55,288 nt of DNA from CAZJBS01 sp964544475 (GTDB lineage Bacteria > CLD3 > SB21): positions 1 to 55,288 of the forward strand of contig CAZJBS010000021.1 in NCBI GenBank assembly GCA_964544475.1, read 5' to 3'. How positions within the stretch are numbered: the first letter of the stretch is position 1; every line of letters starts with the position of its first letter. Positions 1 through 9,422 of this stretch are shown one piece after another. The position numbers were made by a program, and so were the translations under genes. A model generated the notes under the pieces. The model was not told the origin of the DNA. It worked only from the letters and a program-made list of their open reading frames with translations, and did no database searches.

Positions 1-1054
1 TCGTAATCAGGGCCGCGATACCGCTCGCCGTCATCGCCTCGCACAAGACCTGGCCGATGATCTGCAGACGTTGTGCTCCGATGATCTTCCGCACTCCCAG
101 TTCACGCGCGCGAATCATCGCTTCGGCTGTCGTCAGATTCACGAAATTGATGCAGGCAATGAGGAGGATGACCGTGGCAATCAGAGCGAACAGCCATACA
201 TACACGCCGCTTCCATTGGGCTCCAACTCATTGTCCAACTGCGAATGAAGATGGATATCCAGAAGCGGCTGGAGAGTGAGCGTGACGCTCTTGCGCGTGC
301 GTTCGGGAAAATGGCGTAAGACGAAACCGGGCAATTTTTCCAGGAGAACGGCGGCGTGAGAAGGTTCTTGCAGTCGAATGTATGTATGCGCTCCTGTCCA
401 GAACCATTTCTTCTCGCGACCCTCCTGGCCATACGCCTCCTCCCACCGATTCAGTTGAAATTGAAGAGGGGTCACAAAATCAAAATGAACATGCGATGCA
501 ACCGGCGAATCCTCGAATACCCCCACGACTCTGAGGTCGCCAAAACCCACGAGTCGTATCACCTGTCCGACGGGATCAACCGATCCAAAGTATTTGCTCG
601 ACATCCTGCGAGACAGAAGTACGCTGTTGAGATCGTCCGTCCACCTCCCCTGCGTGACATGGAGAGCAAACATCTCCACCACCCCGGGATCGGCAAAATA
701 GAACCGAGTCTCCGCAAAACGACGATTCCCGACCTGAACAACCGGAGGATCGTCTTCACGATACACCCGCACAACCTCGGCGATCTCTGGGAATTCCGAT
801 TGCAGAGCTTCGGCCGCAGGAAATGGCACCGACGCCTCATGGTAGGTTGTGTTACCCTGTGCAAGATGAAAAGCAACGCGATAACGACTCTCCGCTCCGT
901 CAATGTGCTTGTCATAGGATGTCTGATGGAGGACATCGAGTCCTATGAGGAGAGAGCAGGTCATACCGACGACAAGACCGCCAATATTCAGAATCGCAAA
1001 CCCTTTTCGCCGGCGAAGACTGCGAAACGCAAACCTCAAGTAATTTGTGATCAT
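1..1054 (-). CDS. ABC transporter permease, MacB/FtsX type (partial, C-terminus off the left edge)
   Basis: An uninterrupted reading frame of 351 codons runs from an ATG at 1054 off the left end of the window, so only the N-terminal part is visible. An AAAGG ribosome site lies about 9 nt before the ATG. Residues about 20-40 form a first membrane helix (GFAILNIGGLVVGMTCSLL). A long extracytoplasmic MacB-type periplasmic core domain follows (PVGQVIRL, GVFEDSPVASHVHFDF). A second helix (FALIATVILLIACINF) then leads into the FtsX-type stretch TTAEAMIRARELGVRKIIGA. This layout is that of the permeases of FCB bacteria that pair with a LolD/MacB-like ATPase for export or lipoprotein handling. The ATPase partner is not in view, so substrate is unknown. 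Confidence 0.85.
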   Translation of the reverse strand, partial: MITNYLRFAFRSLRRRKGFAILNIGGLVVGMTCSLLIGLDVLHQTSYDKHIDGAESRYRVAFHLAQGNTTYHEASVPFPAAEALQSEFPEIAEVVRVYREDDPPVVQVGNRRFAETRFYFADPGVVEMFALHVTQGRWTDDLNSVLLSRRMSSKYFGSVDPVGQVIRLVGFGDLRVVGVFEDSPVASHVHFDFVTPLQFQLNRWEEAYGQEGREKKWFWTGAHTYIRLQEPSHAAVLLEKLPGFVLRHFPERTRKSVTLTLQPLLDIHLHSQLDNELEPNGSGVYVWLFALIATVILLIACINFVNLTTAEAMIRARELGVRKIIGAQRLQIIGQVLCEAMTASGIAALIT

Positions 1055-1182
1055 CTACAGCCTTTACGTGAGACTCTGGGGAACTTGATACAACAACAAT
1101 GCCAGAGATAAATATTTGATTAGACAATACTTATGGATAAGTCGTCTGCCCGCTTGCGTACACAGGTGTTCACTGGCGGACA

Positions 1183-1575
1183 CTAGGCGCGACCGGCGCT
1201 TTCATCGTGCGAGGGGATCACGTGCTTTTCGATCACTTCATTGTGCTCATTGAGCAGGATGACACGCGGCCGGAACGTGTGTGATTCCGTCTCATCCGCC
1301 AAGCCGTATGAAATAATGGAAACGACGTCGCCGGGCATGGCGAGCCGCGCGGCCGGACCGTTGAGCCCGATCACCCGGCTTCCGCGTTTTCCACCGATCA
1401 CGTAAGTCTCAAGCCGTGCGCCGTTGTTGGCGTTGACGATCTGCACGCGTTCATTGTGAAGGATGTCCACCATGTCGAGGAGATCCTGATCAATGGTGAT
1501 ACTGCCGTGGTAATGCAGATCAAGTTGCGTGACGCGGGCGCGATGAATTTTGGCTCGGAAAATCGTTCGGTACAT
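1183..1575 (-). CDS. panD: aspartate 1-decarboxylase
   Basis: PanD decarboxylates L-aspartate to beta-alanine for pantothenate and coenzyme A synthesis in the cytoplasm. The 130-residue product has the family length and reads collinearly with known PanD proteins. The N-terminus MYRTIFRAKIHRARVTQLD is followed by YHGS, in which Gly24-Ser25 is the self-cleavage site that creates the pyruvoyl cofactor. The conserved NxxNGxRxETY and NGPAARLAMPGD stretches follow. The proenzyme is therefore expected to mature into a 24-residue beta chain and a 106-residue alpha chain. The gene stands alone: no panB or panC is adjacent. The upstream Shine-Dalgarno match is weak. Confidence 0.96.
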   Translation of the reverse strand: MYRTIFRAKIHRARVTQLDLHYHGSITIDQDLLDMVDILHNERVQIVNANNGARLETYVIGGKRGSRVIGLNGPAARLAMPGDVVSIISYGLADETESHTFRPRVILLNEHNEVIEKHVIPSHDESAGRA

Positions 1576-1819
1576 GCGTGCGGCGTTTCGGCCAATGGAA
1601 TATAGCCATCAAGGAGTTCAGAGGAAAGGAGAAAAACGGGTCCATCCTCCGACTTAGCGTCACATAGTGGACAGGCCCACGTTCATGGATCTTTGGCAGG
1701 CCCATCGAAGAGATTGGCTCTTGTTTCTGTGAGGCCTAATTTCGTAATGCCTTTCGGCTGGGCCTTGTGAAGTTGAATTGGCTCATTGAGCGGTATTGTC
1801 CCTTGAACCACCCCCGTAA

Positions 1820-1877
1820 CCCCTCCTTGCGCCAGCCTGACGGTACGCAAATGAAGCGAGCCTGGCGTAAGGAGGGG
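1820..1877. repeat. imperfect inverted repeat, 18-bp arms
   Basis: The left arm CCCCTCCTTGCGCCAGCC (1820-1837) pairs with the right arm 1860-1877, which reads GCCTGGCGTAAGGAGGGG, with two mismatches. The loop is 22 nt. The outer half (CCCCTCCTT/AAGGAGGGG) is shared with the neighbouring palindrome at 1951-2010, suggesting one repeat family, for example a REP- or MITE-like element. Confidence 0.8.
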
Positions 1878-1950
1878 AACCACGGATGGTGATCCCCTTC
1901 GCCAATCCAAGATTATTCTGAAAAACGAACGTCTTAAGTGGGAAGGAACT

Positions 1951-2010
1951 CCCCCTCCTTGCTCCAGAGAATTTGAATTCCAGTACTCACACGTCGGAGC
2001 AAGGAGGGGG
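1951..2010. repeat. perfect inverted repeat, 15-bp arms
   Basis: The left arm CCCCCTCCTTGCTCC (1951-1965) is matched exactly by GGAGCAAGGAGGGGG (1996-2010) across a 30-nt loop. The arm ends resemble the repeat at 1820-1877. No poly-T follows on either side, so it is more likely a dispersed palindromic repeat than a simple terminator. Confidence 0.82.
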
Positions 2011-2084
2011 TACGGCGGAGGTTCTATGAATGATCCTGAATCCAACCTGAATTCTCTTCACGACCTCATCCTGTTGGACACCTC

Positions 2085-3179
2085 TCACCTCAGATTCTTC
2101 TTCCGGTTCCGGATATAATCGACAAAGACATACTGGCCGAGGTCGTTGAGACCCGCGTAGAAGGCCCGGCCTTTGTTGGTCTTGGTGAGCGTATCGACAA
2201 ACCGGGTGAGATGCGGATCGTCCGCGATCATGAAGGTGGAGATCACCACCTGGTCCTTCCGGCATTGCGCGGCTTCCTGGAGCGTCTGGTTGATGATCTT
2301 GCGGTCGAGGCCGAAGGGGTTTTTGTACAGGCGGCCTTCCTCCCAGATGCAGGATGGTTTGCCGTCGGTGATCATGAAGATCTGGCGGTTCTGGTTGCGG
2401 TGTTTGCGCAAAAGCAGACGCGCCAGGCGAAGGCCCTCTTTGGTATTCGTGTGGTAGGGCCCGACTTCGATGTAAGGAATGTCGTCGATTTTGATCTGCG
2501 CCGCGTCATCGCCAAACGTGATCACGTCGAGACTGTCTTTGGGATACCGCGAAAGGATGAGTTCCGTCAACGCAAGCGCCACTTTCTTGGCGGGCGTGAT
2601 CCGGTCCTCGCCATACAGAATCATGCTGTGGCTGATATCAATGGCCAGCACCGTGGCGCAGGACGTCAGGTGTTCCGTTTCGTAGACTTCGATATCGTCC
2701 TCGCGCAGATCGATATCCCCGTGACGGCTGTGTTTCATGGCGTTGCTGATCGTGCTCATGAAATCAATATTGGAAGGGGCGTCGCCGAACTGGTAGGGTT
2801 TTGTTTCGCTCAGCCGCTCCACACCTTTGCCCGTATGCGTCGTTTCGTGCATACCGGATGGTGATTTTTTAAGGGATGAAAAAATCTCATCCAACGAATC
2901 CTGCCGGATCTTCTTTTCCCCCTTTGGCGTCAGTACGGCCTGCGATCCATCGGTTTCCTGAATATAGCCTTCGTCCTTGAGCCGTTGATAGAATTGATCG
3001 AAATCCATGTCGCCGGAAAAAATATGGTGCTGTTGATCCAGTTGCGTCATCCACCGCAGCGCTTCGTTGACGTCGCCATTCGTGTACAGAAGCAATTGAT
3101 TGAACAGTCTGAGAAGATCCTCAAACTTCATGTTGCGGCGGATGTGGTCGTCCCGCCATTGGCTGTATTCAAACTTCAT
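2085..3179 (-). CDS. von Willebrand factor A (vWA) domain protein
   Basis: A cytosolic 364-residue protein with a C-terminal vWA domain. The metal-ion adhesion site motif DxSxS is present as AIDISHSM at about residue 180, and the third MIDAS strand reads FMITDGKPS. The N-terminal 170 residues are charged and mostly helical, with a possible winged segment (YQRLKDEGYIQ..LTPKGEKKI). Proteins of this build usually act with a MoxR/ChlI-type AAA+ ATPase, for example in metal insertion or complex remodelling. No such ATPase is next to it, so the partner must be elsewhere. The ATG at 3179 follows GGAAAG at a spacing of 8 nt. Function remains unassigned. Confidence 0.85.
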   Translation of the reverse strand: MKFEYSQWRDDHIRRNMKFEDLLRLFNQLLLYTNGDVNEALRWMTQLDQQHHIFSGDMDFDQFYQRLKDEGYIQETDGSQAVLTPKGEKKIRQDSLDEIFSSLKKSPSGMHETTHTGKGVERLSETKPYQFGDAPSNIDFMSTISNAMKHSRHGDIDLREDDIEVYETEHLTSCATVLAIDISHSMILYGEDRITPAKKVALALTELILSRYPKDSLDVITFGDDAAQIKIDDIPYIEVGPYHTNTKEGLRLARLLLRKHRNQNRQIFMITDGKPSCIWEEGRLYKNPFGLDRKIINQTLQEAAQCRKDQVVISTFMIADDPHLTRFVDTLTKTNKGRAFYAGLNDLGQYVFVDYIRNRKKNLR

Positions 3180-3245
3180 TCAAAGAACTTTCCTGGTGCG
3201 ATGGTCCGGTACCGGATGATTCCGACATGAAATCTCATTCATGGG

Positions 3246-4247
3246 CTAACCGGGTTTGGGGTTGACGGAATGCGTCAGTTTACCGAAACGCCGGTGCAAA
3301 AAAAAGGATAATAACACGACGGGGATCATGAGGAGAAATTCCGCTCGGATAACGGCGGCAAAAGCGATGGAAGAGACCATCAACGTGGTGGTGATGCGTT
3401 TGCCGGTGTGGACGATGGAGACATCCGACCGGGGATCGCACCGCCAGTGGAAATACCATTGAAGGACGGCGCCCGCCGCCAGGACGGTGAATATCCATTC
3501 CCGCAAGGCCAGTGCGGCGAGCGTTCCGGCCGCCGCCGCCACGACGACGAGCACATATGTTTTGCTCCTCCGTAATCCGAGAAATACGATGGTAGTCCGT
3601 TTGACCGGCCGGGCGAGCCGATCGGCGTCAAAATCGAGGTAATGAAACAACAACATCACGCCGACATACATGCCCCCCGTGCCGGCGGCCATCCATACGA
3701 TGTCGCTTCCCATTGTCAACGTCTGCACGTAATAGGCGCCGATCACATTCAAAACGACACCCGGGAATCCGCCGAGCCATTCGCCCGCAAACGGACGATA
3801 CGCCAGGCGCAACGGCGGCAGGGTATAGAACACGCAGATGGCGTATCCGGCGGCGTAGAGGGCCAGAACGGCAGGAACGGTTCGCCACGCCAGCCAAAAA
3901 ACCGGCACGAGGCCCAGGACCGTGGTCACCCAGAACATGCGCCTGAGCTGCGGAATGGTGGCGAGTCGGGCGCGCAGAACCTTGGCGCCGCCGGATTTCT
4001 TTCCGGGCATCGTAAACCGGTCGGCGCCGCTTTCCCAATCCGTGATCTCATTGACAAGGTGAGCCGGAAATCCCTGCGCGAAACAGGCCGTGACAAGGGC
4101 CAGCACAAAGTTGGTCCAGGACACGCGTCCCGTGTGCTGGATTGCACAGGCTGTCCCAACCATCACGGTCATGACCGACCACACCACCACTGCCATGATG
4201 CGAAAAATCATGAACCAGGCCTTGACGGGCGCGAACCAGGACGCCAT
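3246..4247 (-). CDS. UbiA-family prenyltransferase (MenA-like)
   Basis: An integral membrane protein of 333 residues with about eight or nine hydrophobic helices. UbiA-family enzymes attach an isoprenoid chain to an aromatic or other acceptor. The first aspartate-rich motif is NEITDWESGADR at about residue 66, as in NxxxDxxxD, and the second region reads DFDADRLARPVKR around residue 205. Both sit in the expected cytosolic loops and bind Mg-prenyl diphosphate. The pattern is nearer to MenA (1,4-dihydroxy-2-naphthoate prenyltransferase) than to haem O synthase, but the acceptor cannot be fixed from sequence alone. The ATG abuts the TAG stop of the upstream thioesterase gene with no gap, so the two are translationally coupled. 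Confidence 0.85.
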   Translation of the reverse strand: MASWFAPVKAWFMIFRIMAVVVWSVMTVMVGTACAIQHTGRVSWTNFVLALVTACFAQGFPAHLVNEITDWESGADRFTMPGKKSGGAKVLRARLATIPQLRRMFWVTTVLGLVPVFWLAWRTVPAVLALYAAGYAICVFYTLPPLRLAYRPFAGEWLGGFPGVVLNVIGAYYVQTLTMGSDIVWMAAGTGGMYVGVMLLFHYLDFDADRLARPVKRTTIVFLGLRRSKTYVLVVVAAAAGTLAALALREWIFTVLAAGAVLQWYFHWRCDPRSDVSIVHTGKRITTTLMVSSIAFAAVIRAEFLLMIPVVLLSFFLHRRFGKLTHSVNPKPG

Positions 4248-4787
4248 CTATTTCGGTTCCAGGGGTTTGGTCAGTATGAAATTGACAACGGCTTTGGCCA
4301 CAGGGCGGTCCTCTTCGTCGGTGATATCGACGTCACAGACATTGATGCGGGACCCCTTTCGAATCACCCGCGCGTGGGCCAGAAGGCGGGACTGCGCCCG
4401 AGCCAGGTACGTGATGTGCAGGTCGACCGTCGCAAAACTCATGTGCCCGTCAAAACACGTGGACAACGCAAACGCCGCGGCCGTGTCGGCCAGGGCGGCC
4501 AGAACCCCTCCGTGCACCGTACCCCGGCTTTTCGGACCATTGGTAATTTCCTCGCGGTACGGCGCTGCCATCCGGCAATAATCAAGCTTCACGATCTCGA
4601 GTTCGAATCCGAACAAGCGGTTGGCCGGATGACGGCTGAGCCGGCTCCGCAAATCGCGCTCCACCCTGGCAGGCACGATGGCAAAATGTCCGGATTCCTC
4701 TCGCATGATCTCAAAATAGCCCATTCGACCGAGGATAGCAAACGTGTTGCGCTCGCTCGCTCGGCGAAGGAAGTCGTTGATTGGCAA
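4248..4787 (-). CDS. PaaI-like hotdog-fold thioesterase
   Basis: A 179-residue protein with the hotdog core of PaaI/YbgC-type acyl-CoA thioesterases: HGGVLAALADTAAAFA near residue 93, then FATVDLHITYLARA and the hydrophobic return strands. These enzymes hydrolyse aryl- or acyl-CoA thioesters. The gene ends exactly where the UbiA-type prenyltransferase begins. That arrangement suggests hydrolysis of DHNA-CoA (MenI role) just before prenylation, but this is inference. The assigned start is a TTG at 4787 with AAAGG upstream. The first ATG lies at codon 22 (MGYFEIMREE) and lacks a clear ribosome site, so the start is uncertain. Confidence 0.85.
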   Translation of the reverse strand: MPINDFLRRASERNTFAILGRMGYFEIMREESGHFAIVPARVERDLRSRLSRHPANRLFGFELEIVKLDYCRMAAPYREEITNGPKSRGTVHGGVLAALADTAAAFALSTCFDGHMSFATVDLHITYLARAQSRLLAHARVIRKGSRINVCDVDITDEEDRPVAKAVVNFILTKPLEPK

Positions 4788-4885
4788 TCCCCAAACCTTT
4801 ATCTTCCCTGCAGTTTACGTCGGGCCTTGCCGCGACATAGACTTGCGAAGAACCTGAAATCATTGATTTGAAAGAAAGCCAACCT

Positions 4886-5575
4886 ATGGCCGTCCTGAGA
4901 TCCATACTGACAATTACCATTGGCCTCTCCATATCTGTGATGGGATATGCGAAATCCGGAAAAGGGGATGAGGAGAAAAAGACCGTCATTGCCAAAATGA
5001 AAGCCAACAACGAGACGGTTTCTTCACTGACAGCCAAAATGAAACAGCGCAAGACTTCCGCCTTCATGGACAAAGAGGTGGTTACCAAAGCCCAGTTCTA
5101 TTACCTCAAGCCGGGGAAATACCGTCTCGATCCGGACAACGATTCGGAGAACGAGTACATCATTAATGACAAGTCGATCTGGGTTATCAACCAGAAGAGC
5201 CGGACGGTGACGACGACCGACGAAGGCGAAATGAATTTTTCGCAATACGTGATGGGTTTTGGCAACTCCATGGAGTCCCTGGAAAAAATATTTGAAATCA
5301 AAGTCGAAGCGGGACCGCGTCAGAAAAAATTCGGCTCCTACCGCATGCATTTGATTCCGCTTAAATCCGGTCCGCTTTTCAACAAAATGGAAAAGATCAT
5401 TGTGTCCGTACGTGACGATTTGTGGCTCCCGTACTATGCCGAATTGTATGAATCGGACGGCGACATGACGATATGGGAATTCAGCGATTTCAAAGTCAAC
5501 GGCAAGATCAAGGAAGACGTCTTTCGTCAGGAAGTGCCCAAGGGATTCCAGGTCAAAAAATACGAAAAAAAATAG
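4886..5575 (+). CDS. LolA-like outer-membrane lipoprotein carrier/sorting protein
   Basis: A 229-residue exported protein with an N-terminal signal peptide (about residues 1-22, ISVMGYA before the cleavage site). The body reads as a LolA/LolB-type half barrel: VSSLTAKMKQRK, the KAQFYYLKPGKYRLD strand, YIINDKSIWVINQ, and late strands around WEFSDFKVNGKIKEDVF. Such proteins ferry lipoproteins, or sometimes other lipids, across the periplasm. The ATG at 4886 is preferred over a TTG at 4868 because GAAAG precedes it and the signal peptide then has normal length. The next gene starts 3 nt after its stop, indicating an operon with the small exported protein and xseA. Confidence 0.8.
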   Translation: MAVLRSILTITIGLSISVMGYAKSGKGDEEKKTVIAKMKANNETVSSLTAKMKQRKTSAFMDKEVVTKAQFYYLKPGKYRLDPDNDSENEYIINDKSIWVINQKSRTVTTTDEGEMNFSQYVMGFGNSMESLEKIFEIKVEAGPRQKKFGSYRMHLIPLKSGPLFNKMEKIIVSVRDDLWLPYYAELYESDGDMTIWEFSDFKVNGKIKEDVFRQEVPKGFQVKKYEKK

Positions 5576-5578
5576 CCC

Positions 5579-6166
5579 ATGCTCAAGATTACGACCTTAT
5601 GGGGAATGGCGGCCGTGTTTTGGCTGACGGGCCTCGTCTCGGATGCCGCCGCGCAAAGAAAGATCACGCCCAAGAAAAAAATACGCGGACCCGCAGCGAC
5701 CCAATACCTGGGTGCGGTTACGTCCTTCAATCATATCTCAGGAGCCGTCTGGGAAATCCAACTGTCTCAACGCGGGGGCCTGAGTCCCAGGAGTTCTTTC
5801 TCGGTGGTCGGCGGGTACAGTTCCAGATGGGTGACATTCAAGAACGATACCCTCGGCAAACCCTCCCACGATCGCTGGCTCAACGGACTGGGCGGCGCCG
5901 TTATGATGAACAACTATCTTAAGAAACTTGGCGAAGGTTTTGTCTGGACGCTGGGAGTCTCGGGCCATCTTTTTTTTGAGCGACCCGTCGACTTGAAGAC
6001 CTTTTCGGTTTTTGGAATCGTCGCCCATCGTTTCAAGACAGGGTCATCGACCATAAGCCCACACATCGGCGGTGGCCTGATGGGAACGATCTTCAAGAGT
6101 ACGCTCGGCTCGGATGTCAACAGCCTGTATCTGATGGCAGGCTGTTCCTGGATGTTCAAACTATAG
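5579..6166 (+). CDS. exported small outer-membrane beta-barrel-like protein, unknown
   Basis: I do not recognise a family. The 195-residue product begins with a clear signal peptide (LWGMAAVFWLTGLVSDAAA, cleaved near residue 25) and then a basic patch KKKIRG. The rest is made of alternating, aromatic-ended strands rich in Gly and Ser and ends in a hydrophobic residue (SWMFKL), as small beta-barrels do. It starts 3 nt after the LolA-like gene and stops 7 nt before xseA. It probably sits in or at the outer membrane, but no function can be given. Confidence 0.7.
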   Translation: MLKITTLWGMAAVFWLTGLVSDAAAQRKITPKKKIRGPAATQYLGAVTSFNHISGAVWEIQLSQRGGLSPRSSFSVVGGYSSRWVTFKNDTLGKPSHDRWLNGLGGAVMMNNYLKKLGEGFVWTLGVSGHLFFERPVDLKTFSVFGIVAHRFKTGSSTISPHIGGGLMGTIFKSTLGSDVNSLYLMAGCSWMFKL

Positions 6167-6173
6167 GGTCTCC

Positions 6174-7403
6174 ATGGATTTGTTTTCGGAAATCGGCCAG
6201 GAAGATCAGGGAGGAAAACCCGGCGCGAAAGTGTATTCCGTGGCCGAAATCACCCATCAGATCAAATTCCTGCTTGAAGAGAGTTTCCCGATACTCCTGG
6301 TCCAAGGGGAAATTTCCAATCTGAACATGCACTCATCCGGCCACATTTATTTCACCTTGAAGGACGAACAGGCCCAGATGCGTTGTGTCGTATGGCGCAG
6401 TCAAGCCGAGAACCTGCGGTTTGCGCCGGAAGAAGGCATGAAAATCCTGGTGCGTGGACGATTGGCCCTGTATGAACGCGGAGGGTATTATCAAATCGTG
6501 GTCCAGCAGATTCAGCCGCAGGGCCTCGGCGAACTTCAGCTGGCTTTTGAACGTCTGAAGAGAAAACTGCTGGGCGAAGGGTTGTTCGATGAAACCCGCA
6601 AGAAGCCGCTGCCGGAGCATCCGCAGGTTGTCGGTGTGGTGACCTCTCCGACGGGCGCCGCCATTCGGGACATCATCAGCGTGATTCGCCGCCGGATGCC
6701 GTCGATGCCAATCGTTCTGATGCCGGTGCGCGTGCAGGGTGAAGGGGCTGCGGCCGAAATAGCTTCCGCGATACGGACGATGGACGATTGGGGCGTCGAT
6801 GTCCTGATTGTGGGGCGCGGCGGCGGATCGTTGGAAGATCTGTGGGCTTTCAATGAAGAGGCCGTGGCGCGCGCCATTTTTGAATGCCACACGCCCGTGG
6901 TCAGCGCCGTCGGCCATGAGGTGGATTTCACGATCGCTGATTTTGTCGCGGACGTCCGCGCAGCCACACCGTCCGCCGCCGCCGAGTTGGTGACCCCCGA
7001 CAAAGCCGACATGGAACAGCGCCTGCGGCATCTCCGCCACCTCCTGATCCGGAATCTCCAGAACCGCCTCTCCGCCTGGCGGCAGGCCGTGACACGGCTC
7101 GAGAATCACTATGCGTTGAGGCAGCCCGAAAACGCCGTCGCCCAGTACCGGCAGCGAACGGACGAGTTGGATCGGCGCCTGTCGAAAAGCGTCCTGCAAA
7201 CCGTCTCCTTGTCTGCCCAGAAGCTGGACGCGCTCGAAAGAAACCTCCAACTGCTGAGTCCTCATCACACTCTCCGGCGGGGTTATGCGATGGTCCGCAA
7301 GGGCCAGACCGTCATCCAAAACGCGTCCCAACTCAAAGATCATGACCGCGCCATCGTCGAATTCCATGACGGCACGGTCCCGGTGGAGGTTCTTCCGTCG
7401 TGA
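6174..7403 (+). CDS. xseA: exodeoxyribonuclease VII large subunit
   Basis: XseA is the catalytic subunit of ExoVII, which degrades single-stranded DNA to oligonucleotides and takes part in repair. The 409-residue product has the family length. An N-terminal OB fold is seen at residues 20-110 (VQGEISNLNMHSSGHIYFTLKD). The catalytic domain carries VVTSPTGAAIRDI, GRGGGSLEDLWAFNEE and SAVGHEVDFTIADFVAD followed by RAATPSAAAELV. A coiled-coil region and C-terminal RGYAMVR element complete it. The small subunit XseB is not encoded next to it. Its TGA overlaps the GTG start of the following membrane protein gene. Confidence 0.97.
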   Translation: MDLFSEIGQEDQGGKPGAKVYSVAEITHQIKFLLEESFPILLVQGEISNLNMHSSGHIYFTLKDEQAQMRCVVWRSQAENLRFAPEEGMKILVRGRLALYERGGYYQIVVQQIQPQGLGELQLAFERLKRKLLGEGLFDETRKKPLPEHPQVVGVVTSPTGAAIRDIISVIRRRMPSMPIVLMPVRVQGEGAAAEIASAIRTMDDWGVDVLIVGRGGGSLEDLWAFNEEAVARAIFECHTPVVSAVGHEVDFTIADFVADVRAATPSAAAELVTPDKADMEQRLRHLRHLLIRNLQNRLSAWRQAVTRLENHYALRQPENAVAQYRQRTDELDRRLSKSVLQTVSLSAQKLDALERNLQLLSPHHTLRRGYAMVRKGQTVIQNASQLKDHDRAIVEFHDGTVPVEVLPS

Positions 7404-8326
7404 AAAACCGCGTTGAATTCATCGCACGTCTCGTCCTGTCGGTCACGTTTGTCGTTTCCGCCTTGGCCAAATTATTTCCCATAGAAGTTTTTGAACTGAC
7501 ATTGATGCAGACGGGAATCTTCAGTTGGGCTGTCGTGCCGTATGTATCGCGTCTCATTGTATCGGCCGAACTGGCGGCCGGATTATGCCTGCTGCAGCCG
7601 TTTGGTCTGAAAAAAATCGTGATTCCATTCACCATGGGTTTGATTCTGATTTTCTCCGCGCACCTGACCATGACCGTCGCGGTGGAGGGTCCGTTCTCCG
7701 TCAATTGCGGTTGTTTTGGGGAATGGATTCCCATGAGCCCCGTGTCTGCGTTGGCCAAAAATATTGTCCTGCTCGGATTGTTGGTGTATGTGTTTTTGGC
7801 GGTTGAAAACCACACGGGACGAATGGCCATTCCATCGGGTCTGGCCGCGGTGGCCGTTGTGTCGGTCTTCAGTCTGGTGCCGGTGGTTCCCTACGCCAAT
7901 GCGGATCCGCATTCGACGGTCGCTCAGCGGCCTTCCATGACGACCATCGTCGCGTTCAAGTCGTTTGAGGGAATGCCAGCCGTGGATTTGATGGAAGGAC
8001 CCGTCGTGGTCGCGCTTTTTTCTCTGGACTGCGAACACTGCATGGAGGTGGCCGGGAAAATCGGCCGGTTGAAAGAGCGCGCCGACGTGCCGCCCGTTTA
8101 TGTTCTTTTCCTGGGCGAGCCGGACGAAGTGCCGCATTTTTTCGACGTCGCGCAGGTACGTTTTCCGTATCGGCTGCTGGACCCCATGACTTTTTTTCCG
8201 CTCCTGGACGATGCCCCCGCCCCGCCGCGTGTGGTTTTTCTGATGGATGGCCGGCTGGTCGGCGATTGGAATTACACGAATTTCGATATTTCGACTTTTG
8301 AAAGAACCGTCTTGTTGAATCGATAA
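7400..8326 (+). CDS. MauE/DoxX-like membrane domain fused to a thioredoxin-like domain
   Basis: A 308-residue fusion. Residues 1-160 hold four to five membrane helices of the MauE/DoxX type, including the NCGCFG motif that is typical of redox-associated MauE proteins. Residues about 175-308 form an extracytoplasmic thioredoxin-like domain with a CEHC active-site pair (DCEHCM) and a later cis-proline-like APPRVVF segment. It probably passes electrons or disulfides between quinone/membrane and periplasmic proteins. The GTG start at 7400 overlaps the xseA stop and is preceded by GGAGG at 10 nt spacing, supporting this start. It has no obvious link to xseA beyond coupling. Confidence 0.82.
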   Translation: MKNRVEFIARLVLSVTFVVSALAKLFPIEVFELTLMQTGIFSWAVVPYVSRLIVSAELAAGLCLLQPFGLKKIVIPFTMGLILIFSAHLTMTVAVEGPFSVNCGCFGEWIPMSPVSALAKNIVLLGLLVYVFLAVENHTGRMAIPSGLAAVAVVSVFSLVPVVPYANADPHSTVAQRPSMTTIVAFKSFEGMPAVDLMEGPVVVALFSLDCEHCMEVAGKIGRLKERADVPPVYVLFLGEPDEVPHFFDVAQVRFPYRLLDPMTFFPLLDDAPAPPRVVFLMDGRLVGDWNYTNFDISTFERTVLLNR

Positions 8327-8347
8327 CTTACTATTTGGAGAGACGTC

Positions 8348-9403
<1,056 letters not shown>

Positions 9404-9422
9404 CGTGCGGAAAGCGATGTCC

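Larger units (their letters stand above)
1576..2084. other. gene-free stretch between panD and the vWA gene
   Basis: No convincing gene is visible in these 509 bases. The open frames here translate the palindromic repeats and have no recognisable protein pattern. The stretch holds the two inverted repeats listed separately, and any promoter for panD must lie in its panD-proximal part. Confidence 0.7.

Noticed and set aside
356..1111. Plus-strand open frame of 251 codons
   Set aside because: It lies antisense to a clear MacB/FtsX-type permease that is open on the minus strand over the whole region; its translation has no family pattern.
1683..2045. Minus-strand frame of 120 codons across the palindromes
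   Set aside because: The translation is driven by the repeat arms (PPPYPLLAPT, GGGVPSH) and has no start signal or family, so it was treated as repeat, not gene.
3642..4871. Long plus-strand frame of 409 codons
   Set aside because: It is antisense to the UbiA and thioesterase genes, is rich in His/Arg/Gly as is typical of GC-driven shadow frames, and lacks a ribosome site.
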